A DNA stretch of 64,000 bases. Source: JALYXI01 sp963795835. GTDB taxonomy: Bacteria > Acidobacteriota > Terriglobia > Bryobacterales > Bryobacteraceae. Numbering within the stretch: the stretch's first letter is position 1; each line of letters starts with the position of its first letter. The position numbers and the translations under genes were made by a program. The DNA is taken from positions 1-64,000 of the forward strand of contig CAWCJC010000001.1 in the NCBI GenBank assembly GCA_963795835.1, written 5' to 3'. The notes below the pieces were generated by a model that ran no database searches, was not told the DNA's origin, and saw nothing but the letters and a program-made list of their open reading frames with translations. Of this stretch, positions 53,564 to 61,263 are shown in pieces.

Positions 53564-54688
53564 TCACGCAGTTATTAGCCGTCCCACTTTGGCGGGCGAA
53601 GCTGACTCAGGGTTGGTTTGCTGAGCTGCCATCTGGATCGCGTGAGAGCTTCTCCAGTGCTTATCCTCCATGCAGTGGAGCGCTTTCGACGGCACGGGTA
53701 ACTGAAGCTTGCGCTCGTACGCCTTGATGTTGTAGCCGGGGTAGAGCGGAGTGATATTGAAGTTTATGAAAGCTTTGAGCCGGTTCAAGAATGTTTGGCG
53801 GGCGAATGGCATTCCGGAATAGCGTCGCGCTGTCGTCTCAAAACCTTCGGCCGCCTTCCCGGTCAGTTCCTGCATGACCTCCGTAATCCCGCCCTCATAC
53901 GAAAAGGTGCCCTGTTTGTTGTCTTCCGCGTATCGGACCAGAAGTGCTATCTGATAAGGATCGATCTTCTGCATGCGAGCGACCTTGAGAAACATCCAGA
54001 TCGGCAGGTTGACCGGAAAAACCGCGTGCCCGACCACTCTCGCGATGATCTTTGCCATGTCTTTGCCGGAGAGAAGTTTCGTTCCAGTGGGGTGATAGCT
54101 CTTCCCTGCATGTTTCACCGGATCATCGGTAAGAAGTGCGGCCGCGGATTTCGCCATGTCCTCATTGGAGATAGGCGCGGACTTGCTGTCGCCCATCAGA
54201 ACGGGGTAGATCCCCAATAAAGCGGCAAAATCGATGGTGCGAAGAAAGTTATCCGCGAACATGCCGGGATTGAAGATAGTGTGGGCTACACCGGGAATCA
54301 TCGAGAATGTGCGGTCGATCAGCCAAGTCTGTCGCGTCATGGCGGTCGGGTGGGACGCACTCGAAGTCCACTGGCTCATCTGCACGATTGACTCGATCTT
54401 TGCCTCGCGCGCGGCAACCATGAAAGCATTGGCTGCCTGAATCATGTAAGGTCGCATCAGCGGCAGATAGTAAGCGCGCTGCGTACCTTTCGCGGCGACG
54501 TAAAGTTGTTCCGGGTCGTACATGTCAGCGACCACCGTTTCCGCTCCGAGTTTTCTCAAGGCGGCGCTCCGATTGTCTTCCCGGCTGACCATCGCGCGCA
54601 CCGGCCATTCCCGCTGACACAACTCGGCAACCAAGGCTGCGCCAGTCTTGCCGGTTGCTCCTGTTACCAAAATTTTGGGCTTCGTCAT
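53564..54688 (-). CDS. NmrA-like NAD(P)-binding protein (paralogue 1)
   Basis: The Rossmann start is KILVTGATGKTGAALVAEL, then VRAMVSREDNRSAALRKLGA and ETVVADMYDPEQL, close to the next gene. It lacks the catalytic Tyr-x3-Lys of classical SDRs, like NmrA sensors and some quinone or isoflavone-type reductases. A 374-residue length is longer than NmrA; the extra part is C-terminal (NFNITPLYPGYNIKAYERKL). The ATG overlaps the stop of paralogue 2 (TAATG). Confidence 0.88.
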   Translation of the reverse strand: MTKPKILVTGATGKTGAALVAELCQREWPVRAMVSREDNRSAALRKLGAETVVADMYDPEQLYVAAKGTQRAYYLPLMRPYMIQAANAFMVAAREAKIESIVQMSQWTSSASHPTAMTRQTWLIDRTFSMIPGVAHTIFNPGMFADNFLRTIDFAALLGIYPVLMGDSKSAPISNEDMAKSAAALLTDDPVKHAGKSYHPTGTKLLSGKDMAKIIARVVGHAVFPVNLPIWMFLKVARMQKIDPYQIALLVRYAEDNKQGTFSYEGGITEVMQELTGKAAEGFETTARRYSGMPFARQTFLNRLKAFINFNITPLYPGYNIKAYERKLQLPVPSKALHCMEDKHWRSSHAIQMAAQQTNPESASPAKVGRLITA

Positions 54689-55812
54689 TATCGTGCTCCT
54701 GTCAAGAAGTTCGCCGGTTGCTCAAGGCTATTCGCGTCTGACATAAATGTGAATCTGCCGCCGTTGGTTTCATGTTGCTGGCGCCAGATCTCGGAATGCC
54801 CTGCGAGGGTGGGGTTGGGCGGCATCGGATATTCCATCGCCGCATCGTGCCGCTTGGTATTCAGTGGAGGTGTAATCAGAATTCTGGCGAATTCCGTAAT
54901 TGCTTTCAGTTTGTTTGCCAGAGATGGTTGCGCAAAAGGCATCGCGGCATAACGGCGAACTATGGTCTCGAAACTTTCCGGCTCCCGTCCCGTGAGTTCC
55001 AAAACGTCAGTTGTTGGGCCGTGCGTGTCAAACACATGCAAATCGGATTCCTGGATGTAGTGCTGCACGTTTGTGATTTCGAAATCTCCGGCACCAGCGA
55101 CGCGAGCCGCCTTGAGAAACATTTTGGCCGGCAGAGTTTGCAACTTCACCGTGCGCCCGAGCACTTTGCCGATGATCTCGGCCATCTCGGTCATATCGAG
55201 AGCCTGAGGCGAGGTTGGCCGGTAACGCTTGCCCGCGAACTTCTCCGGATACATCAGCGCGGCGGCCACACAGCATCCCATATCCTCATTGGACGGAGAG
55301 GGTGTACGAAGGCCGCTGAACAGATTGGGAATCACGCCCATGTTCACCGCCGAGGGAAGCATCTGCAAAATCGGGTCGGCAAAGATGCCGGGATTGATCA
55401 GGGTGAAGGTAACTCCTGGGATGGTTGAAAGCAGTTGCTCCGTGAGCCACAATTGCCGAGTGTGCAAGGACGGATGCGAGGGATGAGGCAGCCATTGGCT
55501 AAGTTGGACTACATGCTCAACGCCTGAGTCTTGGGCCGCGACCGCAAACACATTCGCTGCCTGTATCATGAACGGTTGCACGGGAGGAAGAAACGACGCG
55601 CGCTCGATGCCCTGCATGGCCTTGAACATCTGCTCGTAGTCATACATGTCGGCAACGACAACTTCCGCGCCACATTTCTTTAGCTTTTCGCTTCGAGCAT
55701 CTTCGCGATGGACAACGGCCCTCACTGGGTATCCTTTACTTGCCAGCTCCTGAACGGTAGGAATTCCCGTCTTTCCCGTTGCGCCAGTCACCAATATCTT
55801 CGGCCCGCTCAT
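54688..55812 (-). CDS. NmrA-like NAD(P)-binding protein (paralogue 2)
   Basis: Starts MSGPKILVTGATGKTGIPTV at ATG 55812 with GGAGAC upstream (the frame is open to 55860). VRAVVHREDARSEKLKKCGA, EVVVADMYDYEQM and VVQLSQWLPHPSHPSLHTRQ align with paralogue 1 through most of the length, so the two arose by tandem duplication. The C-terminal extension with EYPMPPNPTLAGHSEIWRQQ is also shared. Role unknown; the local context of repressors and DinB suggests response to reactive small molecules. Confidence 0.88.
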   Translation of the reverse strand: MSGPKILVTGATGKTGIPTVQELASKGYPVRAVVHREDARSEKLKKCGAEVVVADMYDYEQMFKAMQGIERASFLPPVQPFMIQAANVFAVAAQDSGVEHVVQLSQWLPHPSHPSLHTRQLWLTEQLLSTIPGVTFTLINPGIFADPILQMLPSAVNMGVIPNLFSGLRTPSPSNEDMGCCVAAALMYPEKFAGKRYRPTSPQALDMTEMAEIIGKVLGRTVKLQTLPAKMFLKAARVAGAGDFEITNVQHYIQESDLHVFDTHGPTTDVLELTGREPESFETIVRRYAAMPFAQPSLANKLKAITEFARILITPPLNTKRHDAAMEYPMPPNPTLAGHSEIWRQQHETNGGRFTFMSDANSLEQPANFLTGAR

Positions 55813-55856
55813 GTGAAGTCTCCTCTTTAGCTTTTGTTCCACAGGGTCGATTCGAA

Positions 55857-56789
55857 TCACGAGAAGATCGCCCGGTTCGCCGCTATAAACTGCTCAACAC
55901 CCATTGGTCGCATTCCAGTGATCCTCTCGACATCGTCATTCATGCCGCGGAACAGTCCCTTTTCGAAATCCTGATGCGCGGCCTGTAGATGTTGGAAGAT
56001 GTGCGGCTCTCCAGATCCGTCCGGCTGGTTCGACTCGGCGTAGCCGCTCATCGAGTTGTTCTGGCCGGATTGGACACCGCCCGATGCGATATTGTCACGC
56101 ATCACTTGAAACGGTACGACATGATAGGCGATCGGCTTTCCGAGGGCACGGCCCGCTGCCGCGGTTGCTTCCTGAAAACTCAGCTCTTCAGGCCCGCAGA
56201 TCGCGTACGTCTTCCCTTTGTGAGGCGCGGGGTTTTCCAGGATCGCCGCAATCACTCGGCCCTGGTCTTCGGCTGTGATGAATGCTGTTCGGCCCGCTTC
56301 GAACGGGAAATATACCTCACCCTGCTTGATCATCGGTGCCATGTAAAGCATCCATTCGCTGAAGAAAGGTGGCCGCAGATGAGTGATGTCGAGCCCCGTC
56401 CAGTCTAGAATCCTTTCTGAGAGCCAGTGCTCGAAGGAAGCATGGCTGGCGGCATCTTCGCGTGCGATCTTCTGCGACATATTCACAATGACTTCCAAGC
56501 CGTTTTGCTTCGCCGCCTGACCAAACTGGGCAGTTGCCTGCACCAGTCCTTTGCTGATCGGGTAGCAGAAGTAGGCTCGCTTGATGCCTTTAAGGGCGGC
56601 TTTGACCGAGGCAAAATCGTCGAAAGCGCCGAAAACCACCTCGGCACCCATTTGGGTCAAAGCGTCGGAACGCTGGTCTTTGCGATGTGCGAAGGCTCGT
56701 ACCTGAAGCCCCTTCTCTCTCAAGTACGTGACGGCCGCGCGGCCGGTCAGTCCGGTTGCGCCCGTTATAAGGATGTCGGTGCTCGCCAT
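55857..56789 (-). CDS. NmrA-like NAD(P)-binding protein (paralogue 3, divergent)
   Basis: 310 residues, beginning TDILITGATGLTGRAAVTYL, with VRAFAHRKDQRSDALTQMGA. It is more distant from paralogues 1 and 2 and lacks their C-terminal extension, resembling azoreductase-like or redox-sensing NmrA proteins. It is followed by paralogue 2 after 44 bases and preceded by a DinB gene, all leftward and divergent from TetR-4. Confidence 0.88.
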   Translation of the reverse strand: MASTDILITGATGLTGRAAVTYLREKGLQVRAFAHRKDQRSDALTQMGAEVVFGAFDDFASVKAALKGIKRAYFCYPISKGLVQATAQFGQAAKQNGLEVIVNMSQKIAREDAASHASFEHWLSERILDWTGLDITHLRPPFFSEWMLYMAPMIKQGEVYFPFEAGRTAFITAEDQGRVIAAILENPAPHKGKTYAICGPEELSFQEATAAAGRALGKPIAYHVVPFQVMRDNIASGGVQSGQNNSMSGYAESNQPDGSGEPHIFQHLQAAHQDFEKGLFRGMNDDVERITGMRPMGVEQFIAANRAIFS

Positions 56790-56804
56790 AGATTCTCCGT
56801 TGTG

Positions 56805-57320
56805 TTACGCTTCGTCCGCTGACGGACCAAAGGCGCTCGGCACCGGAATGTTGAGTAAGCGCAGGTAGACGCCAAGTTGAGCGCGATGATGGATCATATG
56901 GTTCATCGCAACATTCCGGTAGGCGAGGTATCGCGTTCCGGAAAAGAGAGTTTTGCCCTGCCGGGTAGCCTGCCACGGCTCGCGAAATGCGGTATCGGAA
57001 GTCTCTTTCAATTGGTCAAGACTTGCGGCGGCGAGTTCGTCGAAGACTTTTAAGATGGCCGCGGTGTTTTGCTCCTTAACAATTCTTCTTGGATCGTTTG
57101 GCCCCCCGAGTTCCACGCCAGGAACCACGAGAATCGATCCCGCAAGTCCGGATACCGTGGCGAGGTGATTTGCCAAATCGATCAGAGAGGTGGAGCGCTC
57201 ATGCGGCTTGAAATTGTCTTGCCTTTCGGGAACCGATTGCAGAAAACGGCGAGTCTTCTTCAGTTCGGCTTCGAGTTCAGGGAGCAAAAGGTTGCTAAGT
57301 TCTTTACTGTCCGTTGTCAT
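56805..57320 (-). CDS. DinB-family protein
   Basis: An intact four-helix DinB protein of 171 residues. Candidate metal ligands are His in LANHLATVSG and the pair in HMIHHRAQLGVYLR. The signature NFKPHERSTSLIDLANHLAT is typical. DinB-like proteins include thiol-dependent transferases active on electrophiles. It is the first gene of a leftward set of DinB and three NmrA-like genes and is divergent from TetR-4. Confidence 0.88.
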   Translation of the reverse strand: MTTDSKELSNLLLPELEAELKKTRRFLQSVPERQDNFKPHERSTSLIDLANHLATVSGLAGSILVVPGVELGGPNDPRRIVKEQNTAAILKVFDELAAASLDQLKETSDTAFREPWQATRQGKTLFSGTRYLAYRNVAMNHMIHHRAQLGVYLRLLNIPVPSAFGPSADEA

Positions 57321-57348
57321 TTACCCTCACGAGACAAGATTACGATAA

Positions 57349-57385
57349 GAATCTAAACGATTCATAAAATCATCTAAAAATTAGA
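57349..57385. promoter_or_regulatory. Two inverted repeats, TetR-4 operator region
   Basis: GAATC-TAAAC-GATTC (57349-57363) and TCTAA-AAA-TTAGA (57373-57385) both are perfect dyads between the DinB and TetR-4 starts. TCTAA occurs in both sites. They are good candidates for operators of the divergent pair. Confidence 0.6.
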
Positions 57386-57407
57386 CAAAAAGTGCAAAGG
57401 GGGCGGG

Positions 57408-58001
57408 TTGGCAAAAAAAAGTGCTGCCGAAAGAACCGACACACACCTGAAGGTTCTTCAACAGGCGTCGAAAGCTTTCCGGAAAGAGGGATCAGGCGTT
57501 GCGATCAACGACGTGATGAAGCAAATTGGAATGACCCCCGGGGGCTTCTATCGTCATTTCGATAGCAAGGAGGACCTGCTTGTAGACGCCATCGCGCTGG
57601 CTCTGCGGGAAATCGCGGATCGTTTGGACGAGGTGGCGAGGCGCGCCGAAAAAGGAAAAGAGTTGGAGGCAATCGTCACGGCATACCTCAGTTCTGAACA
57701 TCTTTGGCACCCGGAGTCATGGTGCGCAATGGCCGCTCTGGGTCCGGATATTTCGCGGCTCCCGGCCGCCATCAGACAGCGATTAGGTGAAGCAATGCAA
57801 TATTACTCGGAACGGCTGTCTCCGTTCATGCCCGGTGCAAACAGGGATGAACAAGGGCGCAATTTCCTGATATTGTTTTCCGCAATGGCCGGGGCAATCA
57901 TGATGTTGCGCGTTCTTCCCGATCCAGCGGCTCAGGAGCAGATGCTCGGAATGGTGCGCAACTATTATCTTGCGACGTTCGCCCAAAGTAGCAAACACTG
58001 A
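57408..58001 (+). CDS. TetR/AcrR family repressor (TetR-4)
   Basis: Begins with TTG 57408 (GGGGGCGG before it), followed by KKSAAERTDTHLKVLQQASK, HTH VAINDVMKQIGMTPGGFYRH and the ligand domain with WCAMAALGPDISRLPAAIRQ. Same subfamily as TetR-1 and TetR-3. The likely targets are the leftward DinB-NmrA genes. Confidence 0.9.
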   Translation: MAKKSAAERTDTHLKVLQQASKAFRKEGSGVAINDVMKQIGMTPGGFYRHFDSKEDLLVDAIALALREIADRLDEVARRAEKGKELEAIVTAYLSSEHLWHPESWCAMAALGPDISRLPAAIRQRLGEAMQYYSERLSPFMPGANRDEQGRNFLILFSAMAGAIMMLRVLPDPAAQEQMLGMVRNYYLATFAQSSKH

Positions 58002-58011
58002 CCCGGCATCT

Positions 58012-58728
58012 TCACGCCAACAGTCCACGCTTGACGGTCAGCAGGCCCACATTTATCGTTAGGACGCTTCCTCGACTGTACGCGACGATCCCGTCTGAAC
58101 GCAGTTGCGTCATGATCACCGTGGTATGCGGGCGAGTCATTGCAGTCAGATTCGCCAATTCGGCATGGCTGACCGTCAGCGTTACTTTCCCGCTGTCGGG
58201 CTCAGCGCAGCGCCCGCGTATCTCCCACAAGTGCAAAAGAGTTTCCTCCATGCGTCGCCGCCCATCCCGAATCGCCAGAATCCGCGCCCGGGTTTCTGCC
58301 CGTTCCAGCTTCTCGCAAAACGTCGCGATCAACTTGGCGGTAAAGGCCGGCTTTTTCTGAAGCAAGTCGTCGAAATCCATCGCCGCGGCTTCTATCACGC
58401 GGGACGCTGTCACTGCACGCGCGCTGGTGCCCAAAGGGAAATCCCGATACTGGCAAAAACAGAGTTCCCCAAACAGTTGCCCCGCCTGGACAGTCTCTAT
58501 CACAGGCTCGCTTCCGTCGGGAGCACGCTCACAGATCTGCACACGCCCCGCTTCCAGCAGATATACGCGATGCCGCACCTCTTCCGCATTCCATAGAACC
58601 GACCGCGCCGGGTAGGAGCGCCTCCTGCCCCACTCCGGCCGATCCACCAGTTGCGCATTTAGCGCGGCGCTCAGGATAGAACATTGTTCATGGTCCTGAA
58701 ACGCTGGCAATCTTCCTTCGCGATCCAT
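58012..58728 (-). CDS. Crp/Fnr family transcriptional regulator
   Basis: An N-terminal cyclic-nucleotide-binding-like barrel (RSVLWNAEEVRHRVYLLEAG; GQLFGELCFCQYRDFPLG) and a C-terminal winged helix with TVSHAELANLTAMTRPHTTV. There is no Fnr-type Cys cluster at the N-terminus, so it is not a classical iron-sulfur sensor. It is divergent from the DUF417-GNAT pair and may control it. Confidence 0.9.
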   Translation of the reverse strand: MDREGRLPAFQDHEQCSILSAALNAQLVDRPEWGRRRSYPARSVLWNAEEVRHRVYLLEAGRVQICERAPDGSEPVIETVQAGQLFGELCFCQYRDFPLGTSARAVTASRVIEAAAMDFDDLLQKKPAFTAKLIATFCEKLERAETRARILAIRDGRRRMEETLLHLWEIRGRCAEPDSGKVTLTVSHAELANLTAMTRPHTTVIMTQLRSDGIVAYSRGSVLTINVGLLTVKRGLLA

Positions 58729-58812
58729 TCCTCCATCCTATGCGCCCACACCCCCGAAATGACGTTCACCGGCTAACATTCCAGGTCAACTCTGCCCGCC
58801 TACACTCGGGAT

Positions 58813-59307
58813 ATGAATGCTTCCTCTCACGCCGTTGCTCAAGAAGGTGCAGCCCGCTCCGATGAAGCCGTAAGAGGTCTTCAACTCCAGCGGATCGGTA
58901 CGGTCATTCTGCGCTACGGCTTGGTTCTAATGCTCCTCATGGGCGGAGCGCAGAAGTGGACAAAGGCCGAGGCGGACGGCATCCAGCCCTGGATGGCGCA
59001 CAGCCCGCTGCTCTCTTGGTTGTACCGAGTCACCTCGGTGCGGGGCGCGTCTATCGCGATCGGCGTTATCGAAATCTCTATCGCTCTCTTGATCGCCGTA
59101 CGGCACTGGTTCCCGCGCCTCACCCTGGTAGGCAGCCTGGCTTCCGTTCTCATGTTCCTTACCACCCTCAGCTTTCTATTCACCACGCCAAACCAGGGTC
59201 CTGATGCGCAGGGCTTCTTAATAAAAGACATCTTTCTTTTGGGTGCCGCCCTCTGGAGCGCTGGCGAAGCCCTCATAGCGCTTTCGGTCCGCCGCAAGGA
59301 TCAATAA
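58813..59307 (+). CDS. DUF417 family membrane protein (YkgB/RclC-like)
   Basis: Four helices; signature WTKAEADGIQPWMAHSPLLS is diagnostic for the family. E. coli RclC, a member, is induced by hypochlorous acid and helps survival. The protein of 164 residues is typical. It precedes a GNAT gene by three bases and lies opposite a Crp-type regulator. A role in handling reactive species fits the defence-like theme of the island. Confidence 0.85.
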   Translation: MNASSHAVAQEGAARSDEAVRGLQLQRIGTVILRYGLVLMLLMGGAQKWTKAEADGIQPWMAHSPLLSWLYRVTSVRGASIAIGVIEISIALLIAVRHWFPRLTLVGSLASVLMFLTTLSFLFTTPNQGPDAQGFLIKDIFLLGAALWSAGEALIALSVRRKDQ

Positions 59308-59310
59308 GCG

Positions 59311-59931
59311 ATGGTGAACACTTCCGATTCATTCAGCTCTCTATGGAACGGCCATGAGTCCGTACCGCTTTTTGACGAATTCTCCTATGTAGTGCTCAGT
59401 GCCGAGGATTTGCAGCCCGCCTTCACCAATTTCCAGCAACGAATGTGGAGCGGCTATCAGGAGTGCAATATCGATCTCGCATTAACCGCTGCCGAATCGG
59501 CCGCATCTTCAAAATTAGCGGCGCGTCTCGAATCTGCCTTTCATCTTTACCTTGGCATCTTTGCTCACGACAGGCTGATTGGTTGGAGTTGGGGCCGCCA
59601 GGAGAGTGCTGAGGAATTCCACATGATCATAACCGCCCTCTTGCCGGAGTGGCGGCGGCGCGGCATCTATTCCGCGCTCCTGCCCCATGTCCTCGCCAGA
59701 ACGGAGACGGAAGGGTTCCAGTCCGTCTATAGTTGGCACTACCCCGATAGCGCTGCCGTGCTCATTCCTAAGCTGAAAGCCGGATTTGTTATCGGTGGCA
59801 TGCGCCTGTGGGACCAGCACGGACTGCTCGTCCAGCTGGTCTATCCCTTCAACCGGGTTCGGCGCCAACTCTTTAGCTACCGGTCCGGGCATGCTCCCAA
59901 GAGTGACGCGATCGAGTTGCTGCTTGGCTGA
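59311..59931 (+). CDS. GNAT family N-acetyltransferase
   Basis: The acetyl-CoA site is in LLPEWRRRGIYSALLPHVLA (Q/RxxGxG/A-like), preceded by HDRLIGWSWGRQESAEEFHM. 206 residues, normal for GNAT proteins. It starts three bases after the DUF417 stop and so shares its transcript. The acceptor is unknown. Confidence 0.82.
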   Translation: MVNTSDSFSSLWNGHESVPLFDEFSYVVLSAEDLQPAFTNFQQRMWSGYQECNIDLALTAAESAASSKLAARLESAFHLYLGIFAHDRLIGWSWGRQESAEEFHMIITALLPEWRRRGIYSALLPHVLARTETEGFQSVYSWHYPDSAAVLIPKLKAGFVIGGMRLWDQHGLLVQLVYPFNRVRRQLFSYRSGHAPKSDAIELLLG

Positions 59932-60284
59932 CGTTCACCCCTCTGCCGGGATTTGATAGGAGGTCACCGTATGCGGTCGAGTCGGCTACATACTTTTCTC
60001 CGTAGAAATTCAGGTCGTCGCAACACATCTGCCGCATGCCGAACCGCAACAACCGTCTCGAATGATGGTTAATAGTGTCGTACAGGACGGCCAATTTCCC
60101 TCGACCCCAATCACGCGTACCCTGGCCGCCCGAAACCCGAGGGCTCTTGAACTGCGAGGGAGCCCGTCGATTTGCGGGCACCGCCGCTCAGTAATCCAGT
60201 TCATCGGCGGAGCGTTTACCGTCAAGTCCGGAGAGTCCGGTTTTCGAAAACTGACTTACAAGCAGCGCTCGAACTGATAGACAA
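59932..60284. other. Intergenic region without a recognised gene
   Basis: Short overlapping frames exist, but no domain can be seen. It separates the GNAT gene from the HicB end, which is on the other strand, and likely contains both transcript ends. Confidence 0.35.
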
Positions 60285-60509
60285 TCATGCGACTGAGATT
60301 ACTTCGATTTCCATTGCAACCGTCGAGGGTGCGGGGACTGGATCGCCGAAGTCGCGAAGAGTACGCAAATGCCCCCCGATAGCTTCACGTATATTTATCT
60401 TCGCTTGAGAGAGAGTGCCGGCTGTCGTAACGCAGCCCGGAAGATCTGGGACGTAGGCCGCCCAATTGTCTCTCGCTTTCTCGAACACTACGGCGTATTT
60501 GAGGCTCAT
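60285..60509 (-). CDS. hicB: HicB-type antitoxin
   Basis: A 74-residue partial RNase H-like HicB fold: YAVVFEKARDNWAAYVPDLPG and CVTTAGTLSQAKINIREAIG. It lacks a C-terminal helix-turn-helix, so it is of the short type. The ATG overlaps the HicA stop by four bases. It neutralises HicA by direct binding. Confidence 0.9.
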   Translation of the reverse strand: MSLKYAVVFEKARDNWAAYVPDLPGCVTTAGTLSQAKINIREAIGGHLRTLRDFGDPVPAPSTVAMEIEVISVA

Positions 60510-60700
60510 TGCTTATTCTCCAGTCCGGCAGCCTTCAGTATGCTCCGCAAAGTTCCTGTCGGAAGATCGTCTCCTGGATGTCCCGGGATCGTGACCACAC
60601 TGGGTTTCGATGGATGTTTATAGTGCCTGTGGCTGCCGGTCGTCCGCACATGCTTCCAACCGTCTGCCTCCACCAGCCGCAACACATCCCTAACCTTCAC
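60506..60700 (-). CDS. hicA: HicA-type mRNA interferase toxin
   Basis: A 64-residue double-stranded-RNA-binding-like protein with VLRLVEADGWKHVRTTGSHR and the catalytic His in SHRHYKHP. It cleaves mRNA when free of HicB. It precedes hicB, the common order. Its location 350 bp inside the right boundary repeat suggests a stabilising role for the island. Confidence 0.9.
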   Translation of the reverse strand: MKVRDVLRLVEADGWKHVRTTGSHRHYKHPSKPSVVTIPGHPGDDLPTGTLRSILKAAGLENKQ

Positions 60701-60989
60701 TGAGTCCAGTCTAGATCGTTCGGACAGTCCTGCGCGCCGCGACCTTTGTCACGGAGCCGAAACGGTCAGATCGCCTGCTTCGCGGGCGGCAAATCCTGCT
60801 TTGTCCGGCAGCGCTTACCGTTTTAGCGTGACGTCAGCTTTAGTCAATGCGTGAATTCAGAACCACGTCGTTTCATAACCTGCAGAGCTCTCTATGCTTA
60901 TTTGTTGCCGCAGTGTTCGATTGATAAACAGCGCAACCGTGTGGGACTCGTTGTGATTAAAACCTTGTTTTCTTTAGTTTGGCAAAGCT
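60701..60989. other. Intergenic region between HicA and the right island boundary
   Basis: No gene is recognised. It includes the HicAB promoter at its left end and runs to the inverted double-GGAGTAA motif. Confidence 0.35.
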
Positions 60990-61007
60990 CGTTACTCCGA
61001 TTACTCC
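60990..61007 (-). repeat. Double GGAGTAA motif, right arm
   Basis: On the minus strand two GGAGTAA units occur at 9-bp spacing, differing at one base from the left motif at 31773-31790. The orientation is opposite to that copy. It lies 40 bp inside the right boundary repeat. Confidence 0.45.
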
Positions 61008-61047
61008 GTTTTTGCGCCACAGAGACGAACTTGGGAGTTCGTAAGCT

Positions 61048-61102
61048 ATTGAAAACATGGAGCGGGAGACGAGAATCGAACTCGCAACCAACAGCTTGGA
61101 AG
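61048..61102 (-). repeat. Right copy of the 55-bp direct repeat with tRNA-Gly(UCC) 3' fragment (putative att site)
   Basis: Identical to 31614-31668. To its right (the tRNA 5' direction) eight more bases pair into a four-base anticodon stem, but there is no 5' strand matching the CTCCCGC acceptor, so this is not an intact tRNA. A second repA-like gene starts about 160 bp further. The same att-repA order at both copies suggests two elements in tandem. Confidence 0.8.
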
Positions 61103-61263
61103 GCTGGGACTCTGTTGCATCCACAGCTACTTAGCGATATCAGGAGCCCTACAAAACCGCTGCAAAAGCCAGCAGATTGACGGGTTTTGGTCTTATTGGA
61201 ATGTAAATGGAATATGCTCGTCAGCCTTTGCTGGGCTAAACCGCTGGTCTGGCCACAGCGCTT

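Noticed and set aside
31614..61102. A composite transposon bounded by IS copies
   Set aside because: The bounding repeats are tRNA-like and contain no IS ends or transposase; the only IS sequences are an internal IS21 fragment and an IS6 copy outside the right repeat.
61048..61135. A complete tRNA-Gly(UCC) gene
   Set aside because: The 3' half, anticodon loop and CCA are good, but the 5' side gives only four anticodon-stem pairs, a weak D-arm and no GCGGGAG acceptor strand.
60851..61180. 109-residue plus-strand ORF
   Set aside because: Crosses the right boundary repeat and the tRNA-like sequence; no family resemblance.
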